Notes under the pieces: generated by a model
The model's database searches: none
What the model was told of the DNA's origin: nothing
What the model saw: only the letters and a program-made list of their open reading frames with translations
Assembly: GCA_965220695.1 (NCBI GenBank)
Contig: OZ244838.1
Span: 4,898,001 to 4,962,000 of the forward strand
Reading direction: 5' to 3'
From: UBA9620 sp965220695
GTDB lineage: Bacteria; Acidobacteriota; Vicinamibacteria; Vicinamibacterales; UBA8438
DNA length: 64,000 bases
Shown: positions 55,402 through 64,000 of the stretch, one piece after another
How positions within the stretch are numbered: the first letter of the stretch is position 1
Layout: each line of letters opens with the position of its first letter
Translations under genes and position numbers: made by a program

Positions 55402-56163
55402 TCAGTTGTCGGCGACCCGGCTCGCGTACTCGCGAATCCGCTTCGCGTTCGCGCCGACGTCGCTCAGCCCGACCCGTGAGACCGACCGGACATCGATGCG
55501 GCTACCGCCGCCGGCTGGCCGGACGCGCACGATGACGTCGTCCTTGAAGCCGTACCAGAACGTCGTATCGGTCGCTTCGATGCGTCCGGCCGCGGCATCT
55601 TCGTCGACGAGCTCCCAGCCCATGTCCCGGACCGCCGCGAGTGCGCGGGCGAACCCCTCGGCCGGCGGGGCGTCGAGGGTGATCGGTCCCAGATCCGGAT
55701 ACGCCTCGCGCTGCTGCGGCGCCGCCTGCGGATCGTACTCGGCCGTGTTGGGCGCGTCCGCTCGCAGCGGCAGCACCGCGACGAATGCCGGGGGATCGTC
55801 CGTATCCGTCGTGATGTCGTGAATCGGCGGGACCTCGCGGGCAATCGCCTGCTGCCGGGCGGGAAGTGCGTAGCAGACCGCGCCAATCGCGATGCCGAGC
55901 ACGCCGGCGACCAGGTCCCGGACGTGACGGCGGCGCACCACCGACACGCCCGCGCCGGCCAGCGAGACGACACCCGCCGCGAGGCCCACGTACGCCCCCA
56001 CCCTGAGCATCGTGAAGGAGGCGCCGAGCTCGAGGGCTCCGATACGATATCCAAGGCCAGCGCCCACCACGAGCACGGCCGCCGCCAGCGCCAGCACGAG
56101 CCCGCCGCCCACGACCATGAACCAGATCGGTCTTCCCGCCTGCCCTGTCGACCGAGCGTGCAT
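55402..56163 (-). CDS. DUF1499 membrane protein
   Basis: Protein of 253 aa. The N-terminus has three to four membrane helices (WFMVVGGGLVLALAAAVLVV and two more by residue 110); the C-terminus is a DUF1499 domain (PPIHDITTDTDDPPAFVAVL, then SRIDVRSVSRVGLSDVGANA). The function is unknown. ATG 56163 has GGAGGA six bases upstream, which settles the start over longer alternatives. First gene of a four-gene operon. Confidence 0.88.
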   Translation of the reverse strand: MHARSTGQAGRPIWFMVVGGGLVLALAAAVLVVGAGLGYRIGALELGASFTMLRVGAYVGLAAGVVSLAGAGVSVVRRRHVRDLVAGVLGIAIGAVCYALPARQQAIAREVPPIHDITTDTDDPPAFVAVLPLRADAPNTAEYDPQAAPQQREAYPDLGPITLDAPPAEGFARALAAVRDMGWELVDEDAAAGRIEATDTTFWYGFKDDVIVRVRPAGGGSRIDVRSVSRVGLSDVGANAKRIREYASRVADN

Positions 56164-56306
56164 CGAGATTCCTCCTTCGCCGGTGCGTCGGCACGGCACA
56201 CCCGGCCGCCGCCCGCGACATCCGTGCGAGTGTACCTGACTGCGGCCCTGGCGGGCACGAGGATCGCGGCGACAGCCGCGCCGCGCACCGCGCTGCCGGC
56301 GGCGGG

Positions 56307-57050
56307 TCAGCGATACAGCGGGTTCGGATGGTCGAACCGGCAGCCGGCGTCCCATTCCGAGCGCTGGTTCCCGTGCGCGGGGATACCGCCGGCATCCTTG
56401 ATCATGCGCGCCATGTGCAGCAGGTTCCAGGTCATGAACGTGGTGTTCCGGTTGGTGAAGTCGTTCTCCGGACCCCCCGATCCGGCGTCCAGGTAGGACG
56501 GTCCGGGACCCGCTTCGCCGAGCCACGCGGCGTCCGCCTGGGGCGGGATGACGTAGCCCAGGTGTTGCAGCGAGTAGAGGATGTTCATCGCGCAGTGCTT
56601 GGCGCCGTCCTCGTTGCCGGTGATCAGACAGCCGCCGACCCGGCCGTAGTAGGCGTACTGTCCTGCGGCGTTGAGGTGATGCGAGGCCGAGTAGAGGCGT
56701 TCGACGACCTGGGTGGCGACCGAGGTCTTTTCACCGAGCCAGATGCTGGAACCGATGACCAGGATGTCGGCGGCCAGCACCTTCTCGAGGATGCCGGGCC
56801 AGTCGTCCCGTTCCCACCCCTGCTCGCGCATGTCGGGATACACGCCGGTGGCGATCGTGAAGTCGACCGGACGCAGCAGTTCCACGCTGACACCGTTCGT
56901 TTCCATGATGGCGCGCGAGATGCGGATCAGACCCTCGGTGTGCGACAGTTCCGGGCTGCGCTTGAGCGTGCAGTTGAGAAAGATGGCCGACAGATCGGAA
57001 AAATCCCACCGGCTGTCGGTGCACAGGCGTTCCTGCCGTTCGTTCAGCAT
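56307..57050 (-). CDS. Flavodoxin/NAD(P)H-dependent FMN reductase-like protein
   Basis: Protein of 247 aa with a flavodoxin fold: SAIFLNCTLKRSPELSHT is the phosphate-binding loop, VLAADILVIGSSIWLGEKTS and GGCLITGNEDGAKHC the FMN-binding segments. It probably reduces quinones or flavins. It lies between two loci without close neighbours and is transcribed alone; upstream (57051-57451) no other gene is seen. Confidence 0.85.
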   Translation of the reverse strand: MLNERQERLCTDSRWDFSDLSAIFLNCTLKRSPELSHTEGLIRISRAIMETNGVSVELLRPVDFTIATGVYPDMREQGWERDDWPGILEKVLAADILVIGSSIWLGEKTSVATQVVERLYSASHHLNAAGQYAYYGRVGGCLITGNEDGAKHCAMNILYSLQHLGYVIPPQADAAWLGEAGPGPSYLDAGSGGPENDFTNRNTTFMTWNLLHMARMIKDAGGIPAHGNQRSEWDAGCRFDHPNPLYR

Positions 57051-57451
57051 CGCTTCGTATCCCTGTCGATGTGCGGTCCCGCGACCCGCCGGTCACGGCG
57101 TCGGACGCCGTCAGCCGGCCGGGAGTGCTCGAAAACGTGTGGACGATAGCACGAACAGCCCGCGCTCCCGGCCACGGGCCGCCAGCCACGGCGGCCGGGA
57201 GAATACCGGCTGGGGCTCGAGCGTCGGTGAGCGCCGGCGCGGTATGCGCCGCCAGCCTGCGCACGCGTGGTGACCGGCGTGCGACGAGCTCGTCACGTCG
57301 GTGCAAACCTTCGCCGTGAAGGGCATGCCGGGAATTTGCGATCCCGTCATACCCGGCGGACGAAACCGGCGTATGCTGGGCAGGAACCGTGGCGCGGGCC
57401 GCACCGGCCGCGGCGCGCGGCGGCGAAGCACCGTGAACCGGAGAACCGACC
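57051..57451. other. Divergent intergenic region
   Basis: About 400 bases between a minus-strand reductase gene and phoD. Several short Arg-rich frames exist, but none with a ribosome-binding site or known motif. GAACCGGAGAACC near 57440 is the likely ribosome-binding region of phoD. Confidence 0.4.
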
Positions 57452-59017
57452 ATGACCGACCATGCAGGATTCGATTCGTGGCTCCAACGCCGGCTGGACC
57501 GCCGTGATCTGCTGGCCGGCGGCTTGACGCTGCTCGGCCTCGGCGCCGCCCGCCGCGCGTCGGGCCGCACCCTGTTCCAGCCGTCCCTCTTTCCGCTCGG
57601 CGTGGCGTCCGGCGATCCGACGTCGGACGGCGTCGTGATCTGGACCCGCCTGGCCCTGGATCCGCTGCAGGGCGGCGGGATGCCGCCGGACGACGTCGAG
57701 GTGGTCTGGGAGGTGGCGCGCGACGAGCGGATGGCGGCGGTCGCCCAACGCGGCACGGTGGTCGCCGGCGCGGCGCTGGGGCACAGCGTCCACGTCGAGG
57801 TGCAGGGGTTGGAGCCGGGACGCTGGTACTGGTACCGGTTCCGGACGGGGACCGACGAGAGCGCCGTCGGACGGACCCGGACGCTGCCGGCGGCCGGGTC
57901 GTCCAGCGATCGGCTGCGGTTCGCGTTCGCCTCGTGCCAGCACTACGAGCAGGGGTACTTCACGGCCTACCGCCACATGGTGGACGACGACCTCGATCTC
58001 GTCTTCCACCTCGGCGACTACATCTACGAGCGCGGCGGGAGCGACGGGGGCGTGCGCAGGCACACGGGCGACGAGATCGAGCTGATCGACGACTACCGCA
58101 ACCGGTATGCGCTCTACCGCGGCGACCCGGACCTGCAGGCGGCGCACGCGGCGTTTCCGTGGGTGGTGACGTGGGACGACCACGAGGTGGACAACAACTA
58201 CGCGGACGCCATATCCGAGGAAGAGGGGCTGCCGGCCGAGCTGTTTCTCCGGCGCCGCGCCGCGGCGTACCAGGCGTACTACGAGCACATGCCGTTGCGC
58301 CGTGCGTCGCTGCCCGATGGTCCGGACCTGCAGCTCTACCGCGCCTTCAACTGGGGCGATCTGGCCTCGTTCCATGTGCTCGACACGCGGCAGTATCGCA
58401 GCGACCAGCCCTGCGGCGACGGCCGCGAACCGGTCTGTGAGGGCATGAACGACCCGGCCGCGACCCTGCTCGGCGAGACGCAGGAGCGCTGGCTGATGGA
58501 CGGGCTCGACCGCTCGACCGCGCGCTGGAACGTCATCCCGCAGCAGGTGATGATGGCGCGGGTCGACCGCAGGGTCGGCGACGGCGAGTCCTACGGCATG
58601 GACATCTGGTCCGGGTACGAGGCGGCGCGGCGCCGGCTGATGGAGTTCCTGGCGACCCGGCAACCCGCGAATCCAATCGTGCTGACCGGCGACATCCACA
58701 GCAACTGGGTCACCGACCTCAAGGTGGACTACCAGGATCCGGACGCGCCGGTGGTGGGCGCCGAGTTCGTGGGCACGTCGATCAGCTCCGGCGGCGACGG
58801 CGCCGACACCCGCGCCTCCACCGCCGCGCTGCTGGCCGAGAACCCGTGGGTGCGGTTCTACAACCGCCAGCGCGGGTACGTGCGCTGCGAGCTGACCCCG
58901 GCGCGCTGCGTGACCGACTACCAGGTCCTCGAGTACGTCACCCGCCCGGGCAGCCCGATCGCCACCCGTGCGTCCTTCGTCGTCGAGGACGGCCGCCCCG
59001 GCGCCGGGCCGCTCTGA
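57452..59017 (+). CDS. phoD: PhoD-type alkaline phosphatase
   Basis: Secreted phosphodiesterase/phosphatase of 521 aa. A Tat signal (RRDLLAGGLTLLGLG) is followed by the PhoD_N domain (FPLGVASGDPTSDGVVIWTR). The catalytic core has FASCQHYEQGYFTAY, LVFHLGDYIYE, VTWDDHEVDNNYA and LTGDIHSNWV, which supply the Fe/Ca ligands. It should release phosphate from esters in the periplasm or outside the cell. Complete. Confidence 0.93.
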   Translation: MTDHAGFDSWLQRRLDRRDLLAGGLTLLGLGAARRASGRTLFQPSLFPLGVASGDPTSDGVVIWTRLALDPLQGGGMPPDDVEVVWEVARDERMAAVAQRGTVVAGAALGHSVHVEVQGLEPGRWYWYRFRTGTDESAVGRTRTLPAAGSSSDRLRFAFASCQHYEQGYFTAYRHMVDDDLDLVFHLGDYIYERGGSDGGVRRHTGDEIELIDDYRNRYALYRGDPDLQAAHAAFPWVVTWDDHEVDNNYADAISEEEGLPAELFLRRRAAAYQAYYEHMPLRRASLPDGPDLQLYRAFNWGDLASFHVLDTRQYRSDQPCGDGREPVCEGMNDPAATLLGETQERWLMDGLDRSTARWNVIPQQVMMARVDRRVGDGESYGMDIWSGYEAARRRLMEFLATRQPANPIVLTGDIHSNWVTDLKVDYQDPDAPVVGAEFVGTSISSGGDGADTRASTAALLAENPWVRFYNRQRGYVRCELTPARCVTDYQVLEYVTRPGSPIATRASFVVEDGRPGAGPL

Positions 59018-59173
59018 TCGCGGTCGGCCAGATCGGTCCGGAAACAGGCTGCCGGGCACGGCGACCTCTCCCGTGGGTGTGCTACGCTCCGTTGCCGGGT
59101 ACACTCACCGTTGGCCTGCGATTTGCATTTGGCGGGAAGGAACGGTCGCCGGCCGTCGAGCTACCCTGCAACC

Positions 59174-60646
59174 ATGCCTCTCGATGCCAAGGCGCTCGGC
59201 GCGTACTACACGCCGGAGGCGGTGGCGGATGCCCTGGTGAGGTGGGCCGTTCGAGACCCCGCCGACCTCCTGCTCGACCCGTCGAGCGGCGATGGCCGAT
59301 TCGTCGCGCGTCATCCGAACAGCGTCGGTGTCGAACGCGACCCCGCGTCAGTCGCCCAGGCGTCCGTTCGCGCGCCGCATGCCACTGTCGTCGAAGGCGA
59401 CTTCTTCACCTGGGCGTCCGACGACCGACGTCGTTTCGATTGCGCGGCCGGCAACCCCCCGTTCATTCGGTATCAGCGGTTCACCGGCGCGACTCGGCAG
59501 ACCGCGCTCGAATACTGCCGCCGCCTGGGCATCGTCTTCAGCGGTCTGTCGTCGTCGTGGGCGCCGTTCATCGTCGCGGCGGCCAGCAAGCTCCGCGCGG
59601 GCGGGCGGATCGCCTTCGTCGTGCCGGCCGAGATCGGTCATGCGCCGTACGCCGGTCCGCTCTTGGACTACCTGGTCGCCAACTTCGGTTCCGTGCACCT
59701 GGTCGCCATCAAGGAGAAGATCTTCCCGCGGCTTTCGGCGGACTGCTGGCTGCTGTTCGCTGACAACGCAGGTTGTCACGCGGACGGCATTCGGCTCTCG
59801 AAGCTCGAGAGATTCGACCCGGACAGGATGCCGCCGGCGGTGTCGGAGCTGATTTCCGTCGAAGAGTGGCGTGTCCAATGGCGCGGCAGGCTGCGGCCGT
59901 TCCTGTTGCCGGCGCGCATCCGCAGCCTCTATGAGCGTATGGCGGCCGATCCCGATGCGGTCCGGTTCGGTCGGATCGCGCAGGTCGCCATCGGGTACGT
60001 CAGCGGCGCGAATCGCTTCTTTCATCTGCGCCCGTCCGACGTGGGGCGTTTGGGGATACCAGACGAATTCCTCGTGCCGTCGATCAGGAACAGCCGGTAT
60101 GTCACCGGTGGGGTGATAAGCGACGTCGACATAGAACGCTGGGTCGCGAAGGACGAACCGGTTTTCCTTCTGCAAATACCGCCGCGGGCACGGGTGCCGG
60201 CCGCGGTCCAGGCATATCTCGACACCGCTGAAGGACATCGGGCCAGAACGGCCTACAAGTGCCGCAATCGTACGCCGTGGTACACCGTTCCCGATGTCCG
60301 GCGTCCCGCGTTGGTGGTTACGTACATGAGCGGCAGGTCGCCGGCGCTGGCCGTGAATCGGAGCAGGTGCACTTGCACAAATTCGCTCCTGGCGGTCGAC
60401 CTTCGGTCCGGGCTGTTCGACGGCGGCGGTTTCTGCGAGAAACAACTGTCGGCAGCGTGGGGTTCGCCCGCCGGGCGGCTGAGCTGCGAACTTGAAGGTC
60501 ACCCGCTCGGCGGCGGGATGCTCAAGCTCGAGCCCGGAGAGGCTCGAAACGTGCTTCTGGCTCCGAACGCGGCCGTTGACGAGCGTGCCGGTGCTCTTTT
60601 TGAAGAAGGCATCGAAGTGATGCGCCAGTGGAGACACGTCGCGTGA
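59174..60646 (+). CDS. Type II N6-adenine DNA methyltransferase
   Basis: Gamma-class adenine methyltransferase of 490 aa: GAYYTPEAVADALVRW (motif X region), DPSSGDGRF (motif I, 35-43) and AGNPPFIRY (motif IV NPPF, 94-97). The target recognition domain fills the C-terminal half. ATG 59174 starts directly with the family N-terminus. Its stop overlaps the start of the restriction endonuclease gene (GTGA). Since that enzyme is truncated, this may now be a solitary methyltransferase. Confidence 0.92.
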   Translation: MPLDAKALGAYYTPEAVADALVRWAVRDPADLLLDPSSGDGRFVARHPNSVGVERDPASVAQASVRAPHATVVEGDFFTWASDDRRRFDCAAGNPPFIRYQRFTGATRQTALEYCRRLGIVFSGLSSSWAPFIVAAASKLRAGGRIAFVVPAEIGHAPYAGPLLDYLVANFGSVHLVAIKEKIFPRLSADCWLLFADNAGCHADGIRLSKLERFDPDRMPPAVSELISVEEWRVQWRGRLRPFLLPARIRSLYERMAADPDAVRFGRIAQVAIGYVSGANRFFHLRPSDVGRLGIPDEFLVPSIRNSRYVTGGVISDVDIERWVAKDEPVFLLQIPPRARVPAAVQAYLDTAEGHRARTAYKCRNRTPWYTVPDVRRPALVVTYMSGRSPALAVNRSRCTCTNSLLAVDLRSGLFDGGGFCEKQLSAAWGSPAGRLSCELEGHPLGGGMLKLEPGEARNVLLAPNAAVDERAGALFEEGIEVMRQWRHVA

Positions 60647-61140
60647 GCGTCTGCCAGTGGGTGTCGCACACGTCGGCGCTTGCCCATTTCGTGACGTTCC
60701 GCGGGTCGCCGCAGAGCCAACGACATATCAAGCCGCTCCATTGGTACGTCGCCTGCCGGCTTGTCGTTGAAGGCGGATTCCACCCCGACGAGATCATGCC
60801 TCGCCCGCCGTTCCGCGTGGAAGGGAGCAGCAGGCGGCCGATGTTGGTCGACGACCCGAGCCGCGGCGGTACCGGCGAGCGCACCGTGTACGGCGGTCTC
60901 AAGACCAAGGACGTCGACGTCGTCGTGACGAAGGAGGGGATCGGGCCGGTGCTCGCCGTCTCCTGCAAAGGGGCGATTGGCGCGTTCAGGAATCTCACGA
61001 ATCGGATGGAGGAAGCGGTCGGGGACTGCACCAAACGATCATCGAGCGCGGCCGGGGACAGCCGCATGAAGGTCCGGGTCCTTCCCGCAGCCGACATACA
61101 GGCGAGCGGTCCGGCCCCCGGCGCGGCCGGGCACGTATAA
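60643..61140 (+). pseudogene. Type II restriction endonuclease, C-terminally truncated
   Basis: Starts at GTG 60643 overlapping the methyltransferase stop. The N-terminal part (VSVCQWVSHTSALAHFVTF) and PD-(D/E)xK-like centre (KTKDVDVVVTKEGIG, then LAVSCKGA with K109) are present up to NRMEEAVGDCT (residue 130). From there the sequence becomes a Ser/Ala-rich tail without family character and ends at 61140, so the C-terminal region is lost by frameshift or deletion near 61030. Probably inactive. Confidence 0.65.
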
Positions 61141-61193
61141 TCCCTATCCCGTGTCATCGAACGCCGCGCGACCCGCGGCGGGGGAGTTGCCAG

Positions 61194-62987
61194 ATGCTTC
61201 GACAGCGTTGCGTCCACCCGTATGTCCTGATCGCCGCGGTATCAATCGCGTTCGGTGCGACCGGTGCACGTGCGCAACCGGCGGACGATTTCGTGCCGGT
61301 CACGGACGCCATGCTCCAGGACCCGGACCCGGCAGACTGGCTGATGTGGCGCCGTACGCTCGACGGGTGGGGCTACAGCCCCCTGGACCAGGTGACCCGG
61401 GACAACGTGGACGAGCTGCGGATGGTCTGGTCGCGCGGCCTGACACGAGGCACCCAGGAGGTCACGCCGCTGGCGTATGGCGGTGTCCTGTACATGCCAA
61501 ACCTCAACGACATCATCCAGGCCATCGACGCCCTGACCGGCGACCTGATCTGGGAGTACCGCCGCGATCTGCCCGACGACGTCTACGAGTTCGTGGGCGG
61601 CAATTCACGCAGCATCCGGAACATCGCCATCTACGACCGGCAGATCATCAACATCAGCGACGACGACTACGCCTACGCGCTCGACGTCCTGACCGGCGAG
61701 CTTGCCTGGGAGACCGAGATCTTCGACTACCAGGTGACGCCGGCCGGTCACAGTTCCGGTCCGATCATCGCCGACGGCCGGGTGATCTCGGGGCGCAGTT
61801 GCCGGCCGCGCGGCGGGCCCGCGTCGTGCGTGATTCTGGCGCATGATGCGCGAACCGGCGCCGAGCTGTGGCGGCGGCCGACGGTGCCGGCGCCCGGCGA
61901 GCCCGGTGACGAGACCTGGGGCGGCGTGCCGTACGAGCAGCGCGTGCACGTCGGAAGCTGGATGCCGGCCAGCTACGACCCCGAGCTGCGGCTGATCTTC
62001 CAGGGCACCTCGGTCACCTCGCCGGCGCCGAAATTCCTGCTCGGAGGGGTCGACAACAAGCACCTCTACCACAACACGACGCTGGCGCTCGAGGTCGAGA
62101 CCGGCGAAATCCGGTGGTACTACCAGCACCTGAACGACCATTGGGACCTCGACCATCCCTTCGAGCGCCTGCTCGTCGACACCGCCGTCGCGCCGGACCC
62201 CGACGCCGTGAGCTGGATCAACCCGCGCATCCAGCCGGGCGAGGTCCGCAAGGTCGTCACCGGCGTGCCGGGCAAGACCGGCGTGGTCTACACCCTCGAC
62301 CGGGAAACGGGCGAGTTCCTCTGGGCGACGCCCACCATCTCGCAGAACGTGATCAGCAACATCGACGGCGCCACCGGCGCGGTGACCGAGAACGCGGAGG
62401 TCACCTTCACCGCGCTGGGGCAGGAGGTGCTGGCCTGTCCCACCTGGGCCGGCGGAAAGGACTGGGAGGCGGGCGCCTACAGCCCGCTGACGAACACCAT
62501 GTACATGCCGCTGCGCAACACCTGCGCGCGGATGCTCGCCACCGACGACGTGCGCAGCGAACGGGCGCAGGCGCTGACCGCGGGCGGACAGGGCGGCCTT
62601 GAGATCTACTCGCTCGCCGCCCGGCACCAGTTGACGCCCGGCACCGACAACCTGGGCACCATCCACGCGGTGTCGGCCGAGACGGGCGAGACGATGTGGA
62701 TCCACGAACAGCGCGCCGCCACGATGCCGATCATGGCCACCGGCGGCGGGCTCGTCTTCGGCGGTGACGTGAACGGGCGGTTCAAGGCGCTCGACCAGGA
62801 AACCGGCGAGGTGCTGTGGGAGATCAACCTGGGTTCACCGGTCGTCGGGTTTCCGATCAGCTACGCCGTGGGCGGTCGCCAGTACGTGGCGGTCAATACC
62901 GGCGCCGGCGGCGGAGTGAACCTGCGCCTGACACCCGAGCTGCGCCCCAGCTCGGGGAGCAATCTGTTTGTTTTTGCGTTGCCATGA
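61194..62987 (+). CDS. PQQ-dependent quinoprotein dehydrogenase, second copy
   Basis: Periplasmic beta-propeller of 597 aa with a signal peptide ending GARAQ. It shares LDGWGYSPLDQ and the block order with the protein at 39632-41347 but is clearly diverged. Trp-docking repeats include GELAWETEIF, GEIRWYYQHL and GEVLWEINLG. It has no haem domain. Probable alcohol or polyol dehydrogenase that uses PQQ. Single gene followed by an integrase fragment. Confidence 0.88.
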   Translation: MLRQRCVHPYVLIAAVSIAFGATGARAQPADDFVPVTDAMLQDPDPADWLMWRRTLDGWGYSPLDQVTRDNVDELRMVWSRGLTRGTQEVTPLAYGGVLYMPNLNDIIQAIDALTGDLIWEYRRDLPDDVYEFVGGNSRSIRNIAIYDRQIINISDDDYAYALDVLTGELAWETEIFDYQVTPAGHSSGPIIADGRVISGRSCRPRGGPASCVILAHDARTGAELWRRPTVPAPGEPGDETWGGVPYEQRVHVGSWMPASYDPELRLIFQGTSVTSPAPKFLLGGVDNKHLYHNTTLALEVETGEIRWYYQHLNDHWDLDHPFERLLVDTAVAPDPDAVSWINPRIQPGEVRKVVTGVPGKTGVVYTLDRETGEFLWATPTISQNVISNIDGATGAVTENAEVTFTALGQEVLACPTWAGGKDWEAGAYSPLTNTMYMPLRNTCARMLATDDVRSERAQALTAGGQGGLEIYSLAARHQLTPGTDNLGTIHAVSAETGETMWIHEQRAATMPIMATGGGLVFGGDVNGRFKALDQETGEVLWEINLGSPVVGFPISYAVGGRQYVAVNTGAGGGVNLRLTPELRPSSGSNLFVFALP

Positions 62988-63012
62988 GGGCCGAGACCGT
63001 CATCCCGACAAG

Positions 63013-63490
63013 GTGCTTTCGGCCGCCTTCGTCCGTACCGCCGCGCCAGGAGGGCACGCCGACGGCAACGGCTTGTACCTGTTCGTCCAGCCAACCGGAA
63101 CGCGAAGCTGGGTCCAGCGGCTGGGCATCCGCGGTCGGTGCCGCGAACTCGGACTCGGCGCCGTTGTGCTCGTCTCGCTCTCCGAAGCCCGCGAGCGCGC
63201 CCTCGCCAACCGCAAGTTGGCGCGGTCCGGCGGTGACCCGCTGGCAGAGAATCGCCGCGTCAAGTGTGTTCCCACGGTCGCGGAGGCCACTCAGCGCGTG
63301 CTCGAACAGAAGCGCGGCGGCTGGCGCGGCCGGTGGCACGCGCAGAACTGGTGGCGGAACATGGAGCGGTACGCCTTCCCCCGCATCGGCCGCCGGCGGC
63401 TCTCCGAGGTCAACACGGCCGACGTGTGGGAGATCCTCACGCCGATCTGGCACGTCCAGTTGGACACCCCGTCCAGACAATTGCTGCCGG
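63013..63490 (+). pseudogene. Truncated phage-type tyrosine integrase
   Basis: N-terminal DUF4102 arm-binding domain (GGHADGNGLYLFVQPTGTRS, LGLGAVVLVSLSEARERALA) and the start of the core-binding domain (VLEQKRGGWRGRWHAQNWW, YAFPRIGRRRLSEVNTADVW), as in P4-like integrases. The frame continues past about 63480, but the similarity ends there and the catalytic R...HxxR...Y domain is absent. No good start is seen (GTG 63013 in frame). A relic of an integrative element next to the PQQ gene. Confidence 0.8.
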
Positions 63491-63706
63491 TCCTCAGTCC
63501 GCGAGCGGCGACTGTGGTCCGCAGGAATCCGATTCCGACGAGGTACGTAGCAAGGGGATGCCAGCGAATGGAGAGAGGCACTGATTGCATAGAGGCATAC
63601 GTTACGGAATCTCAAGAACAGAAGCCCCAGAAGCCTGACGGCTCGTCGATTTACACACTGCCCGCGATGCTGCCGTGCCATGCGGTCGGAGGGTTGGCTC
63701 GCCTAA

Positions 63707-63732
63707 CGCCGGCCCCTTCGGCGGGTCTTTTC
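63707..63732 (+). terminator. Rho-independent-like terminator
   Basis: CGCCG-GCCCCTT-CGGCG stem-loop followed by GGTCTTTTC. It is the only hairpin in this window I found with a T-rich tail. It lies between the integrase relic and the minus-strand frame ending at 63733. The 63490-63706 stretch before it has no gene; a small RNA ending here cannot be excluded. Confidence 0.55.
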
Positions 63733-64000
63733 TCAGTCTATCCTGCTGCCCGATCGGAACTGCGCTAACTCGTTCGTAGGGTAGCCTCTATATTCACTGC
63801 TACGGACGAAGACCTTAATGGTCTTGCCTATACACTTGTTCAACGTGTCTTTGTGACCGAATGCTGTCTCCGTGAGGTTAAAGCGCAGGCGTGGAAAAAG
63901 GCGCGGAAACGGATAAACATAATCAATAGCCCCGCACGCCTCCAGGAACGGAACCATGAATCCCATTGCCTTGCTACTAAAATGATGGGTAATGCGGACA
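63733..64000 (-). CDS. C-terminal end of an unrecognised protein (5' end beyond window)
   Basis: The minus frame is open from the window edge to the stop at 63733 (about 88 codons), with MGFMVPFLEACGAIDYVYPF and TLNKCIGKTIKVFVRSSEYR near the end. It is clearly richer in AT than its surroundings, as an acquired gene would be. No domain recognised. An ATG at 63966 could also be the start of a small 77-aa protein. Confidence 0.45.
   Translation of the reverse strand, partial: VRITHHFSSKAMGFMVPFLEACGAIDYVYPFPRLFPRLRFNLTETAFGHKDTLNKCIGKTIKVFVRSSEYRGYPTNELAQFRSGSRID

Noticed and set aside
63490..63732. tmRNA or other structured RNA before the terminator
   Set aside because: No tRNA-like ends, no CCA and no tag-peptide frame; only a hairpin with T-tract is supported.

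Overview
The window is GC-rich DNA that looks like an Acidobacteriota chromosome, probably Vicinamibacteria-like and probably from a metagenome. The evidence is an ADOP-type MacB/FtsX permease (21775-24267), an Oar-like TonB receptor with an N-terminal carboxypeptidase-regulatory domain, two PQQ quinoproteins, a secreted protein with the GHWEGDTLVVET motif, and BlaI/BlaR1 and DUF3604/HupE modules. The lineage is inferred from gene content. I found no rRNA, tRNA or CRISPR array.

Positions 1-19152 form a defence island full of broken genes. It holds a NACHT-type STAND NTPase, cut by the window edge, translationally coupled to an AAA_14/DUF4143 ATPase. Next come a stub of an AAA ATPase, a decayed TonB receptor, a PRiA4_ORF3 protein coupled to a Phd antitoxin, and an FRG-domain gene split by an IS66-family insertion with an exact 8-bp target duplication. 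A long minus-strand restriction-modification region follows: VapB, methyltransferase, AAA ATPase, Toprim-like protein, hairpin, Phd, helicase-nuclease. Three antitoxins here lack a complete toxin, and two have VapC fragments beside them.

Positions 19306-32299 are mostly core or metabolic genes: a secreted protein, a cupin, a polysaccharide deacetylase, the ADOP permease and a small metallopeptidase. A copper cluster follows (copper-monooxygenase-like cytochrome c, His-rich small protein, CopA, CopB). The last part is a GntR/ABC-2 transporter operon of the YtrA type.

Positions 32475-34455 carry two intact toxin-antitoxin pairs, one MazF type and one DUF433/PIN-like type. Positions 34528-43778 hold a GMC oxidoreductase with its small subunit, a SpoIIE-type phosphatase, a PQQ dehydrogenase and a BlaI-BlaR1 pair bracketed by inverted copies of a dispersed repeat (called R1 here).

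Positions 43961-51317 contain two separate Septu-like ATPase-HNH pairs interleaved with housekeeping genes. The first has a nonsense codon in its HNH gene and lies between two identical 48-bp direct repeats (R2). The second lies between an intact aldo/keto reductase gene and a diverged copy of that gene's 3' end. Positions 51453-56163 are a four-gene operon (DUF1499, parvulin, HupE, DUF3604). Positions 56307-64000 hold a flavodoxin-like reductase, PhoD, a type II adenine methyltransferase with a truncated endonuclease, a second PQQ dehydrogenase, a truncated phage-type integrase and the end of an unrecognised gene.

The recurring theme is turnover of defence and toxin-antitoxin cassettes: IS insertion, nonsense codons, toxin loss, and cassettes bracketed by repeats.
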